A stretch of DNA of 64,000 bases from positions 186,001 to 250,000 of the forward strand of contig NZ_LMPV01000007.1 in the NCBI RefSeq assembly GCF_001423965.1. The letters run 5' to 3'. The translations under genes and the position numbers were made by a program. The notes under the pieces are model-generated. The model made no database searches, was not told the origin of the DNA, and saw nothing but the letters and a program-made list of their open reading frames with translations. Positions within the stretch are counted from its first letter, which is position 1, and every line of letters begins with the position of its first letter. Of this stretch, positions 27,602-35,062 are shown piece by piece. This DNA is from Exiguobacterium sp. Leaf196 (GTDB lineage: Bacteria > Bacillota > Bacilli > Exiguobacteriales > Exiguobacteriaceae).

Positions 27602-28114
27602 TTAGTTATATTTTACTAGAATTGACATGACTTGTGTACGGTCGGAATTTAAATTTAGATAAATGTTGACCTGTTTCGAGGAAACAGTCATGACGTTGAA
27701 TGTTTTATCGAGTTTCGCTGTCGGATATGCTTTTTTAGCTTCTTTGACCGTCACCGTCCGTTTGATTTGCTTTGGATCATAGACGATGGCGCTAACTTTA
27801 GCTTTTGTGTCCTTCACGCCATACGTTGAACAGTAATGAAGGGAGCGATCTGCTGAAGCAAGACCATTTCCACTTTGACACCAATTGGAGTTCTTTTCCC
27901 CTTTGTACGCTTTATGTACTTGTGCAAGTGTCGTTTTTTCAAGTACGACTTTTCCATCGAGTGAGCGCGCTTGTTTCGCTTGTGTTTGAATTTCTTGAAG
28001 CCATTTGACGTCTGATTGTTTGGATGCCTCGACCGGTTGCTGTTTATATGAAGTGCCTGACACGATGCTGACAGTGAGAGCGGCAGTTAAGATGATTCCT
28101 AGAACTTGTTTCAT
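27602..28114 (-). CDS. small secreted protein, possibly DUF4309/YjgB-like
   Basis: A 170-residue protein with a signal peptide (MKQVLGIILTAALTVSIVSG, no lipobox cysteine). The mature part has two similar halves: LAQVHKAYKGEKNSNW and TVKEAKKAYPTAKLDKTF both resemble the start of SmpA/DUF4309-type repeats. A C..C pair (WCQSG, HYCST) may form a disulphide outside the cell. The family link is tentative and the role unknown. Start ATG with a GGGGAGGACATCATC site. Confidence 0.65.
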   Translation of the reverse strand: MKQVLGIILTAALTVSIVSGTSYKQQPVEASKQSDVKWLQEIQTQAKQARSLDGKVVLEKTTLAQVHKAYKGEKNSNWCQSGNGLASADRSLHYCSTYGVKDTKAKVSAIVYDPKQIKRTVTVKEAKKAYPTAKLDKTFNVMTVSSKQVNIYLNLNSDRTQVMSILVKYN

Positions 28115-28246
28115 GATGATGTCCTCCCCGGTGCCTGTAAAAAGGCGTTGATAATAAACTGATTCCCCTATTTCAAAAAATTATTCAGTTTTTACAGTTT
28201 TTTTTTGGGAACTTATATTTATTTTTATGAAGAGAAATAAAAAAAG

Positions 28247-28272
28247 AACCTAGTGCCCCCTAGCACTAGGTT
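28247..28272 (-). terminator. intrinsic terminator of the pot operon
   Basis: A perfect 10-bp stem (AACCTAGTGC with GCACTAGGTT). On the minus strand it is followed by CTTTTTTTA, a few bases after the potD stop. Confidence 0.9.
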
Positions 28273-28277
28273 TTTCC

Positions 28278-29348
28278 TCATTTCTTATGCATCTTAAACT
28301 CTAAGAACAACTCATTATAATGCGCGAGCATCTTCTTCCCGAGGTTCTCATAGACTTCAAGCGTATCCGTGACTTGTTTATCAGGATAGAATCGTTTATC
28401 CGTCCGAACCGATTTGTCGAGTAACTTTAAGCCTTCTTTGTTCGGTGTCGAATAACCGACGTAGTCCGCATTTTTCGCTGAAATATCTGGGCGTAACATG
28501 AAGTTGATGAACTGATGTGCTCCCTTGACGTTTTTAGCTGTCTTTGGAATGACGATATTATCGAACCAGACGTTCGAGCCTTCTTTTGGAATGACGTAGT
28601 CAAGTTTGTCGTTTTCACTCATGATCTCGTTCGCATCTCCAGACCAGACGACACCAAGTCCTGCTTCTTCGTTCGCAAGCAATAACTTGATTTCGTCCCC
28701 GACGATCGCTTTGACATTTGGCGTCAAACGCATCAGGTTCGCTTTTGCTTCCTGTAGCTTCGACTCATCCGTCTCATTCAAGGAATAACCGAGACTGTTC
28801 AAACTCATCCCTATTACTTCACGCGCACCATCGGCAAGTAGAATCTGGTTCTTCAACTTCGGATCCCATAGATCCTTCCAGCTCGTCGGTTTTTTTCCGA
28901 TCAAGTCTTTGTTGTAGACAATACCGACCGTTCCCCAGAAATACGGAATCGAATATTTATTTTTCGGATCAAAGGATAGATCCAAGAAACGTGAATCGAT
29001 ATTTTTGAGATTCGGGATTTTTTGATGATCAATCGGCAGGACGAGCTTCTCATCGATCATCTTTGCGATCGCATAGTCGGATGGGACGGCGATATCATAC
29101 GTCGTTCCTCCCTGTTCGATTTTCGTCAACATCGCTTCATTCGAGTCGAATGTCTGATAGACGACCTTGATGCCGCTCTCTTTTTCAAACTGTTTGATCA
29201 GTGCCGGATCGATATAATCGCCCCAGTTATAAATGTTCAGGACATTCTTACCTGAGTACCCTTGTGTCTCGTTTAACTGATTCAAGGTGAATAGGATGAC
29301 ACCCGAGATCAAGAAAATCGCGACGAATAATTGAATTAATTTTTTCAA
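28278..29348 (-). CDS. potD: spermidine/putrescine-binding protein
   Basis: A 356-residue extracellular binding protein. An N-terminal hydrophobic anchor is followed by LNIYNWGDYIDPALIKQFEK and YDIAVPSDYAI, standard PotD signatures. It delivers polyamines to PotABC. The start codon is TTG, set by CGGAGGTGAAATGACCG just upstream; it lies three bases after the potC stop. No lipobox cysteine is visible, so it may stay anchored by its N-terminal helix. Last gene of the operon. Confidence 0.92.
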   Translation of the reverse strand: MKKLIQLFVAIFLISGVILFTLNQLNETQGYSGKNVLNIYNWGDYIDPALIKQFEKESGIKVVYQTFDSNEAMLTKIEQGGTTYDIAVPSDYAIAKMIDEKLVLPIDHQKIPNLKNIDSRFLDLSFDPKNKYSIPYFWGTVGIVYNKDLIGKKPTSWKDLWDPKLKNQILLADGAREVIGMSLNSLGYSLNETDESKLQEAKANLMRLTPNVKAIVGDEIKLLLANEEAGLGVVWSGDANEIMSENDKLDYVIPKEGSNVWFDNIVIPKTAKNVKGAHQFINFMLRPDISAKNADYVGYSTPNKEGLKLLDKSVRTDKRFYPDKQVTDTLEVYENLGKKMLAHYNELFLEFKMHKK

Positions 29349-29351
29349 CGG

Positions 29352-30155
29352 TCATTTCACCTCCGGTCGCGAAAGCTTTGTAGCAGCTCGTTGGTTCAAG
29401 AAGTAGTAGCCGATGACGAGCAAGAATGTAAACAAGAAGATGACGGTCGACAACGCATTGATCTTCATCGAAATCCCTTGGCGAGCAAGTGAGTAGATTT
29501 CGACAGATAACGTCGTAAAGCCGTTTCCTGTCACGAAGAATGTCACCGCAAAATCGTCAAGTGAATACGTCAATGCTGTAAAGAATCCAGCAAAGATACC
29601 GGGTGTGATGTACGGCAGGACGACCTTCGTTAAGACATCCCAGCGACTCGCGCCTAAGTCACGCGCCGCATCGACGAGCGTTGGACTCATCTCCTGTAAT
29701 TTCGGCAAGACGAGAATGACGACGATCGGTACCGAAAATGCGATATGAGAGAGTAAGACTGACGTAAAGCCAAGCTGGATTCCAAGCATCGTAAAGAAGA
29801 TCAAAAACGATGCTCCGATGATGACATCGGGGCTGACGATCAAGATACTGTTGAGCGTCAACAACGACGTCTCGACACGTTTCTTGCGGACCGCCTGGAT
29901 CCCGATCGCTCCGAATACTCCGAGAATCGTCGAGATTGCGGCTGACAACAACGCGATGACGAGTGTGTTCAAGACGATGATCAACAAGCGTGAATCTTGG
30001 AAGACTTCCTTGTACCAATCCCACGTGAACGAATCGAAGTTCGTCATGTTATCAGCGCTGTTGAACGAATAGAACGCGAGATAGAAAATCGGAGCATACA
30101 AAATGATGAAGACACCGATCAAATAAAGATTTGCTAGTTTCAGACGTTTCATCAA
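29352..30155 (-). CDS. potC: polyamine ABC transporter permease PotC
   Basis: A 267-residue inner-membrane permease with six transmembrane segments. The ATPase-docking EAA loop is visible ([20 protein letters not shown]). It forms the channel with PotB. Its ATG overlaps the end of potB (ATGA-type), so the two are translationally coupled. Confidence 0.93.
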   Translation of the reverse strand: MMKRLKLANLYLIGVFIILYAPIFYLAFYSFNSADNMTNFDSFTWDWYKEVFQDSRLLIIVLNTLVIALLSAAISTILGVFGAIGIQAVRKKRVETSLLTLNSILIVSPDVIIGASFLIFFTMLGIQLGFTSVLLSHIAFSVPIVVILVLPKLQEMSPTLVDAARDLGASRWDVLTKVVLPYITPGIFAGFFTALTYSLDDFAVTFFVTGNGFTTLSVEIYSLARQGISMKINALSTVIFLFTFLLVIGYYFLNQRAATKLSRPEVK

Positions 30156-30961
30156 GTCGTCGCTCCTTTCTTCCGTTTCGTACTTGTCAAGGCAAGGATG
30201 ATTGCCATCGCGATGATGAGGAAGACGGCAATCGTAGCGCCCATGCCCCAGTTCTGTGTCACGAGGAATTGTTGTTCAATCGCCGTACCGAGCGTAATGA
30301 CGCGGTTCCCGGCAATCAAACGCGTGATCATGAACAGTGACAATGCCGGAATGAAGACAAGCTGACAGCCTGATTTCACACCGTCAAGTGTCAACGGAAA
30401 GACGACACGACGGAATGTCGTGAAATTTGAAGCTCCGAGATCACGTGCTGCGAAGACGAGCGATGGACTCAATTTTTCTATCGCGTTGAAGATCGGTAGG
30501 ATCATGAACGGAATGAAAATGTAAACCGAGACGAAGACAAAACTGAAATCGGTAAACAGGATTTGCTTCCGTCCGATTCCGATCGCTTCAAGCGTTTGAT
30601 TTGCGAGACCATACGTACTGAACAATCCGATGAAGGCGTAGGTCTTTAACAATAAGTTGATCCACGTCGGCAAGATGACGAGCAACAGCCAAAGTTGTTT
30701 ATGTTTCGTTTTCGTCAGCAAATAAGCCGTCGGATAACCGATCAAGAGTGAAAACAAGGTGATCAAAAAGGCATACCAGAACGAACTAAGCGTCATCGTT
30801 AGATACGTCGATGTGAAGAAGTTCCGGTAGTTCTCAAATGAGAAATTGCCATCAAGATCAAGGAACGAATAATAGACGACGAGCACAATTGGTGCGATGA
30901 CGAATAAGGCGATCCAGAATAGATACGGGATGAGATACCAGTTACGTGATTTCTGCATCAT
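30152..30961 (-). CDS. potB: polyamine ABC transporter permease PotB
   Basis: A 269-residue inner-membrane permease with six transmembrane segments and an EAA loop ([20 protein letters not shown]). It pairs with PotC. The start overlaps the potA stop by four bases (ATGA), giving tight coupling. Confidence 0.93.
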   Translation of the reverse strand: MMQKSRNWYLIPYLFWIALFVIAPIVLVVYYSFLDLDGNFSFENYRNFFTSTYLTMTLSSFWYAFLITLFSLLIGYPTAYLLTKTKHKQLWLLLVILPTWINLLLKTYAFIGLFSTYGLANQTLEAIGIGRKQILFTDFSFVFVSVYIFIPFMILPIFNAIEKLSPSLVFAARDLGASNFTTFRRVVFPLTLDGVKSGCQLVFIPALSLFMITRLIAGNRVITLGTAIEQQFLVTQNWGMGATIAVFLIIAMAIILALTSTKRKKGATT

Positions 30962-32052
30962 AACACCCCGTCGTAGGATTCCAGACGCTTATCAAATTCT
31001 TCTTCCGTCTCGTTCAATCGCATGACGTGGATCGCTTCCGGATCAAACGTCAGACCGATTTGTTCACCAACCGTCGCTTTTTTGGTACTGTGGACGAGCC
31101 ATTCGTTTCCGACTTCATCCATACAGGCGATTTCATAGTGCACCCCACGGAACAACTGTGAGTCGACCGTAACCTTTAGTTTTCCTTGTGTCACGTTCGT
31201 AATTTCAAGATCCTCGGGACGAATGACGATTTCGACCGGTTCGTTCAGCTCAAGACCGCGGTCAACACATTCGAATTCTTTTTCTGCGAACCAAACTCGA
31301 TAATCTTCGATCATACGTCCAGGAATGATATTCGACTCGCCGATGAAGTCCGCGACGAAGCGGTTGATCGGTTCATCATAAATATCTGTCGGCGTTCCCG
31401 ATTGTTGAATGACGCCGTGATTGAGAACGAAGATTTCATCTGACATCGCGAGTGCCTCTTCTTGGTCGTGTGTGACGAAGATGAACGTGATCCCAAGACG
31501 ACGTTGTAAGTCGCGGAGCTCATATTGCATCTCTGTCCGCAATTTCAAGTCGAGTGCTGAGAGCGGCTCATCGAGCAAGATGACTTCCGGTTCATTGACG
31601 ATTGCCCGGGCAATCGCGACACGCTGCCGTTGTCCACCCGACATCTCGGTGATTTCCCGTTTCTCATAACCGGACAAGTTGACGAACTTCAATGCATCGG
31701 TCACACGTTGTGCGATTTCCGCTTCCTTCACCTTCTTGATCCGAAGACCAAAAGCAATGTTTTCGAAGACGTTTAAGTGTGGGAACAGTGCGTAATCTTG
31801 GAAAACGGTATTAACTTGACGTTTGTTCGCCGGCACATCATTGATCCGTTTCCCGTCGAAGATAATGTCTCCCTCTGTCGCTTCCGAAAAACCGGCGATA
31901 AGTCGTAAGATCGTCGTTTTTCCGCAACCCGATGGTCCGAGTAACGTATAGAACTTTCCGCGTTCGATTTCAAAGCTGACTTGATCAAGAACGGTCTGAT
32001 CGTCATAACGTTTCGTGACGTCCTTGAATTGAATGATCGTAGTATCTGCCAA
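30958..32052 (-). CDS. potA: polyamine ABC transporter ATPase PotA
   Basis: A 364-residue ATPase. Walker A ([12 protein letters not shown]), signature ([13 protein letters not shown]), Walker B ([12 protein letters not shown]) and the H-loop (THDQEEAL) are intact, and a C-terminal TOBE domain (~275-350) is present. The start codon is TTG after AAAGGAGGAACTAGA. It lies 13 nt downstream of the XRE-cupin regulator, so the operon is regulator-potA-potB-potC-potD. Confidence 0.95.
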   Translation of the reverse strand: MADTTIIQFKDVTKRYDDQTVLDQVSFEIERGKFYTLLGPSGCGKTTILRLIAGFSEATEGDIIFDGKRINDVPANKRQVNTVFQDYALFPHLNVFENIAFGLRIKKVKEAEIAQRVTDALKFVNLSGYEKREITEMSGGQRQRVAIARAIVNEPEVILLDEPLSALDLKLRTEMQYELRDLQRRLGITFIFVTHDQEEALAMSDEIFVLNHGVIQQSGTPTDIYDEPINRFVADFIGESNIIPGRMIEDYRVWFAEKEFECVDRGLELNEPVEIVIRPEDLEITNVTQGKLKVTVDSQLFRGVHYEIACMDEVGNEWLVHSTKKATVGEQIGLTFDPEAIHVMRLNETEEEFDKRLESYDGVL

Positions 32053-32065
32053 TCTAGTTCCTCCT

Positions 32066-32611
32066 TTATAGGTATGAGTCGGTTGCGGTCACGAGGACCT
32101 TTGTCTCTTGCATTGACTCATTGCGTAATTGATGAATTTCTGAAGCCTTATAGTAAAGTGTCTCCCCTTGCTTCGCTAAAAAAGACTGACGTCCGAGCGT
32201 CAACGTGACGTTCCCCGCGAGCACATAGACAAATGTCTCCGCCCCCGACGGTTCATACGTCTTGAAGGCTCCCCCTGGCGCAAGTGTCAGCAGGACCGGT
32301 TCCATCTCTTTTTCATTCGATTCCGGGATGAGCCATGTGACATGATACCCTTGTTCTTCGTCCGCATATGTTGTGACATCTTCTTCTCCATAGACGACTT
32401 TTTGATTAAGTGCGTCCTCATCAAAGAAATCCTTCGGTGAGATACCAAGGACTTCAAGGAGATGAAACAGTGTCTCGATCGATGGGGAACTGATTTCCCG
32501 TTCGAGTTGCGAGATGTACCCTTTACTCAGGTCTGTTCTTTCCCCGAGTTCCTCTTGCGTCAATCCCTTTTGAAGACGGAGGTTCTTGATTTTTTGTCCG
32601 ATTGAGTACAA
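32066..32611 (-). CDS. XRE-family regulator with cupin domain (polyamine operon)
   Basis: A 181-residue regulator: an N-terminal helix-turn-helix (~1-62, [20 protein letters not shown]) and a C-terminal cupin (~110-178, with [18 protein letters not shown]). The design matches PuuR-type regulators that sense small amines or amino acids. I start at TTG 32611 because AGGAGG sits seven bases upstream; the ATG at 32629 has no ribosome site and would place the SD inside the gene. It heads the pot operon and probably controls it and itself. Confidence 0.85.
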   Translation of the reverse strand: MYSIGQKIKNLRLQKGLTQEELGERTDLSKGYISQLEREISSPSIETLFHLLEVLGISPKDFFDEDALNQKVVYGEEDVTTYADEEQGYHVTWLIPESNEKEMEPVLLTLAPGGAFKTYEPSGAETFVYVLAGNVTLTLGRQSFLAKQGETLYYKASEIHQLRNESMQETKVLVTATDSYL

Positions 32612-32633
32612 TCGACGTCCTCCTCTCATCGGC

Positions 32634-32669
32634 TTAGTTTAGTATAAGATGACTAAAAGTTTACTAATC
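32634..32669. promoter_or_regulatory. candidate operator/promoter of the regulator-pot operon
   Basis: This stretch holds several TTTAGT/TTTACT/ACTAAA-like half sites in both orientations and a TATACT that could be the minus-strand -10. It is the likely autoregulatory site of the XRE-cupin protein. Confidence 0.4.
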
Positions 32670-32735
32670 ACGTACCGATTATAGCGTATTTCATTATTTA
32701 ATCAACTAAAACGTTTGATATTTTTTAATGTTCAT

Positions 32736-32764
32736 TTGACAGCGAGAACGCTTACACCTACAAT
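32736..32764 (+). promoter_or_regulatory. degV promoter with a cre-like site in the spacer
   Basis: TTGACA, 17 nt, TACAAT is a near-perfect sigma-A promoter. CGAGAACGCTTACA (32743-32756) in its spacer resembles a CcpA cre site with two deviations, so glucose repression is possible. Confidence 0.6.
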
Positions 32765-32798
32765 TATTATCAGGTACTAATTTGAGGAGGAACTTGTA

Positions 32799-33644
32799 AT
32801 GCGGATTGCTTGGATCACTGATAGTACGACGATTTTACCGGATACGATCGCAAAGCGCGACGATCTCTCGGTTGTCCCTTTACTCGTCATGAAGGATGGC
32901 GAAAGTTTCATCGATGGGGTCGATGTAAATGCGGAAACCGTCTATAGCTGGATTGATGCAAAACATAAAGTGACGACGAGTCAACCTTCCATCGGTAGTT
33001 TTACCGAACACTACGAACGACTAAAAGAAGATTACGACATCGGTTTTGCTATCCACCTGTCGAGTGAGCTGAGCGGAACGTATAACGCGTCCGTCCAAGG
33101 CGCAGAAATTGCCGGCTTCCGCTTGATCGCGATTGATTCTCGTTGTGGGATTTATCCGGCTGGTCAGCTCTTAGCAGAGGCAATCGAGCTCATCGAAGCG
33201 GGACATTCGATTGAATCCGTCGAACAGTTCATTCTGGAGCGTCGTTTCGACCACCATATCGAATTCACTGTCGCGAACCTCGATCAATTGCAAGCCGGTG
33301 GACGGATCTCCTCGACGAAGGCATTCGTCGGTAACTTGTTGCAACTGCGTCCGTTGTTCCACTTCGAAGAAGGAAAGATCGTTCCATACCAAACCGTTCG
33401 GACGTTCAAGAAAGCCCATTCGAAGATTTTTGATCACCTTGTTTTGATTCTCGAGCGCGGTCAAGTGACGGACATCTCGTTGTTCCACGCGACAGCGTAT
33501 GAACTGGCGCTCGATTGGAAAAATCGACTCGAAGCACAGTTCGACGTCCGGGTCCGAATCGATGATTTAACGCCGGTTCTCGGTTCACATACCGGAAACC
33601 CCGCCATCGGCATGTCCTTTTTGAACCCGACGCGTCGACCATGA
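32799..33644 (+). CDS. DegV family fatty-acid-binding protein
   Basis: A 281-residue DegV protein (AWITDSTTILPDTIAKRD at the start, VTTSQPSIGSF, and SSELSGTYNASVQGA). DegV proteins bind one fatty acid; the FakB type hands it to the kinase FakA for acyl-phosphate formation. No fakA is adjacent. Start ATG after TTGAGGAGGAACTTGTA. Its strong promoter has a cre-like element. The fatty-acid specificity cannot be read from sequence. Confidence 0.88.
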   Translation: MRIAWITDSTTILPDTIAKRDDLSVVPLLVMKDGESFIDGVDVNAETVYSWIDAKHKVTTSQPSIGSFTEHYERLKEDYDIGFAIHLSSELSGTYNASVQGAEIAGFRLIAIDSRCGIYPAGQLLAEAIELIEAGHSIESVEQFILERRFDHHIEFTVANLDQLQAGGRISSTKAFVGNLLQLRPLFHFEEGKIVPYQTVRTFKKAHSKIFDHLVLILERGQVTDISLFHATAYELALDWKNRLEAQFDVRVRIDDLTPVLGSHTGNPAIGMSFLNPTRRP

Positions 33645-33670
33645 TGACTAATGAAAATGATTTTTGGGTA

Positions 33671-33701
33671 AACCTTCTTTAGAGAATAAAGGAGGTTTTT
33701 T
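33671..33701 (+). terminator. terminator hairpin that includes the next gene's ribosome site
   Basis: AACCTTCTTT and AAAGGAGGTT pair, then TTTTTT. The downstream arm contains AAAGGAGG, the ribosome site for the TTG start at 33704, so folding would both stop transcription and hide that site. Confidence 0.7.
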
Positions 33702-33703
33702 GT

Positions 33704-34432
33704 TTGAAAAATAAATGGATTTGGCTTAACTGGGTCGGCTTTATCTTTACGATTGCTGTGAACGCCCTCGATGGTGGAAAGACAGGACGGATTTCTGACT
33801 CCATCTTTACGTTATTCAAACCGGCTGGTTATGCGTTCTCGATTTGGGGATTGATCTATACGATTTTACTCATTTGGTTGATTCTCCAAACGATCCCAAA
33901 ATTCAAGGAACATGAACTGGCGAAGAAAATCGGACCATGGTTCCTGATCAGCTGTTTATTCAATGCTGGCTGGATTGTCTCATTCACCTTCGAATTGTTC
34001 GTCGTCTCTGTCGTCGTCATCGTTGGTCTCTTGCTGTCATTGATCGTCATCTACTCGAAAATCGACCGCGAGACGAAAGGCTTACGCTTCAAGCTACCCT
34101 TCTCGCTTTATCTCGGCTGGGTATCGGTCGCAACGATCGCCGACATCTTCCTAACGATCAACGCAGAGGGCATGACATCGTGGCTTGGAATCGGAGATGC
34201 CGGTTGGACGATGATTATGCTTGTCGTCGGTGTCATCGTCGCCCTTCTCTTCATGTTCGCAAACCGCGATCCGATTTATCCGCTCGTCTTCGTCTGGGCG
34301 TACATCGCAATCAATTTCGAGTCGGATAACGGTCTCGTCGATACAGCGGTTCTCGGTAGCGTCGTCTTATTGTTAGCCGGGTATATCTTCCTTCTTGTGC
34401 GGATGCGCCGTCGAGTCAGCGTGAGCAAGTGA
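33704..34432 (+). CDS. TspO/MBR-like tryptophan-rich membrane protein
   Basis: A 242-residue membrane protein with about seven hydrophobic segments. It resembles long TspO/MBR-related proteins, with FKPAGYAFSIWGLIY and a conserved LFNAGWIVSF helix. TspO proteins bind porphyrins and are linked to stress; the role of this subfamily is not established. The start is TTG, set by AAAGGAGG eight bases upstream. That site lies inside the degV terminator. Confidence 0.6.
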   Translation: MKNKWIWLNWVGFIFTIAVNALDGGKTGRISDSIFTLFKPAGYAFSIWGLIYTILLIWLILQTIPKFKEHELAKKIGPWFLISCLFNAGWIVSFTFELFVVSVVVIVGLLLSLIVIYSKIDRETKGLRFKLPFSLYLGWVSVATIADIFLTINAEGMTSWLGIGDAGWTMIMLVVGVIVALLFMFANRDPIYPLVFVWAYIAINFESDNGLVDTAVLGSVVLLLAGYIFLLVRMRRRVSVSK

Positions 34433-34483
34433 CGTTCCTTTCTCATTCGAACGGCGTATACTAGAGAAAAGGAGTGAATGACC

Positions 34484-34831
34484 ATGAACATCACATTTAC
34501 ACCATCTGCTCAGGAACGAATCAATCAATTACGCGGTGAAGTATCAGGTCAACTACACCTCTACTACGATACAGAAGGCTGCGGTTGCGGAAACTCTGGT
34601 ATTTTCAGTATTCGTCTCGTCGATGAAGCGACACCGGAAGACATGACGATCGACTCGAATGTCGGACCCGTTCTTGTCAAACGATGGTCGAGTCATTTCC
34701 TCGATCAAGACATGACGCTCGATTACAACGCGGAGAAAAAAGCGTTGATCCTTAAAAGCGATGGACAATACTTCAATACGAACGTGCTCGTTACGGATCA
34801 GACAGGCTGTGTCCTGACGGTTCGTTCATAA
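34484..34831 (+). CDS. HesB/IscA-like iron-sulphur biosynthesis family protein (YqkB type)
   Basis: A 115-residue HesB-fold protein. It begins MNITFTPSAQERINQLRG and has a TEGCGCGNSG cysteine motif plus one cysteine near the C-terminus (QTGCVL), a possible metal or cluster site. B. subtilis YqkB is the type I recall; its function is unproven. ATG 34484 is nine bases from GGAG; the ATG at 34478 is too close to that site. Monocistronic. Confidence 0.75.
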   Translation: MNITFTPSAQERINQLRGEVSGQLHLYYDTEGCGCGNSGIFSIRLVDEATPEDMTIDSNVGPVLVKRWSSHFLDQDMTLDYNAEKKALILKSDGQYFNTNVLVTDQTGCVLTVRS

Positions 34832-34843
34832 GCACAGACGAAA

Positions 34844-34872
34844 AAGGCAACTTCCGCGATGGAAGTTGCCTT
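34844..34872. terminator. bidirectional intrinsic terminator
   Basis: A perfect 12-bp stem (AAGGCAACTTCC with GGAAGTTGCCTT), A-run left, T-rich right. It ends the HesB-family gene and any leftward transcript from the MHYT gene. Confidence 0.9.
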
Positions 34873-34933
34873 TGTTTGTGTTCGAACAGACAGGTGCTAC
34901 GTTAAAAGCTTGGATGGTCTGAGTAATTGAATG

Positions 34934-35034
34934 TACTAGATGTCTGTCTGCGTCGTGCACGAGCTGGTGAGAAAATCCAGCGCTTTGCGTCCCCCCAGAC
35001 GTCGCATGCATCATCCTCGCATGCTTATCTAGTA
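34934..35034. ncRNA. unassigned multi-stem structured element
   Basis: TACTAGAT (34934-34941) and ATCTAGTA (35027-35034) close a ~100-nt domain. Inside are GTCTG/CAGAC (34942-34946 with 34996-35000), CTGG/CCAG (34964-34967 with 34977-34980) and GCATGC/GCATGC (35004-35009 with 35019-35024). It lies in the 3' region of the MHYT-EAL gene, before a terminator. The minus strand also contains GGGACGCAAAGC, a string typical of c-di-GMP-I riboswitches, but the rest of that motif is missing. Confidence 0.45.
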
Positions 35035-35062
35035 TACGAACGAAAGTCGTGTTTGGATTGCT

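Noticed and set aside
34982-34993. GGGACGCAAAGC on the minus strand, as in c-di-GMP-I (GEMM) riboswitches
   Set aside because: The upstream GGCAAACC, the GAAA tetraloop stem and the receptor helix are missing, and no leftward gene starts just downstream, so I do not call a riboswitch.
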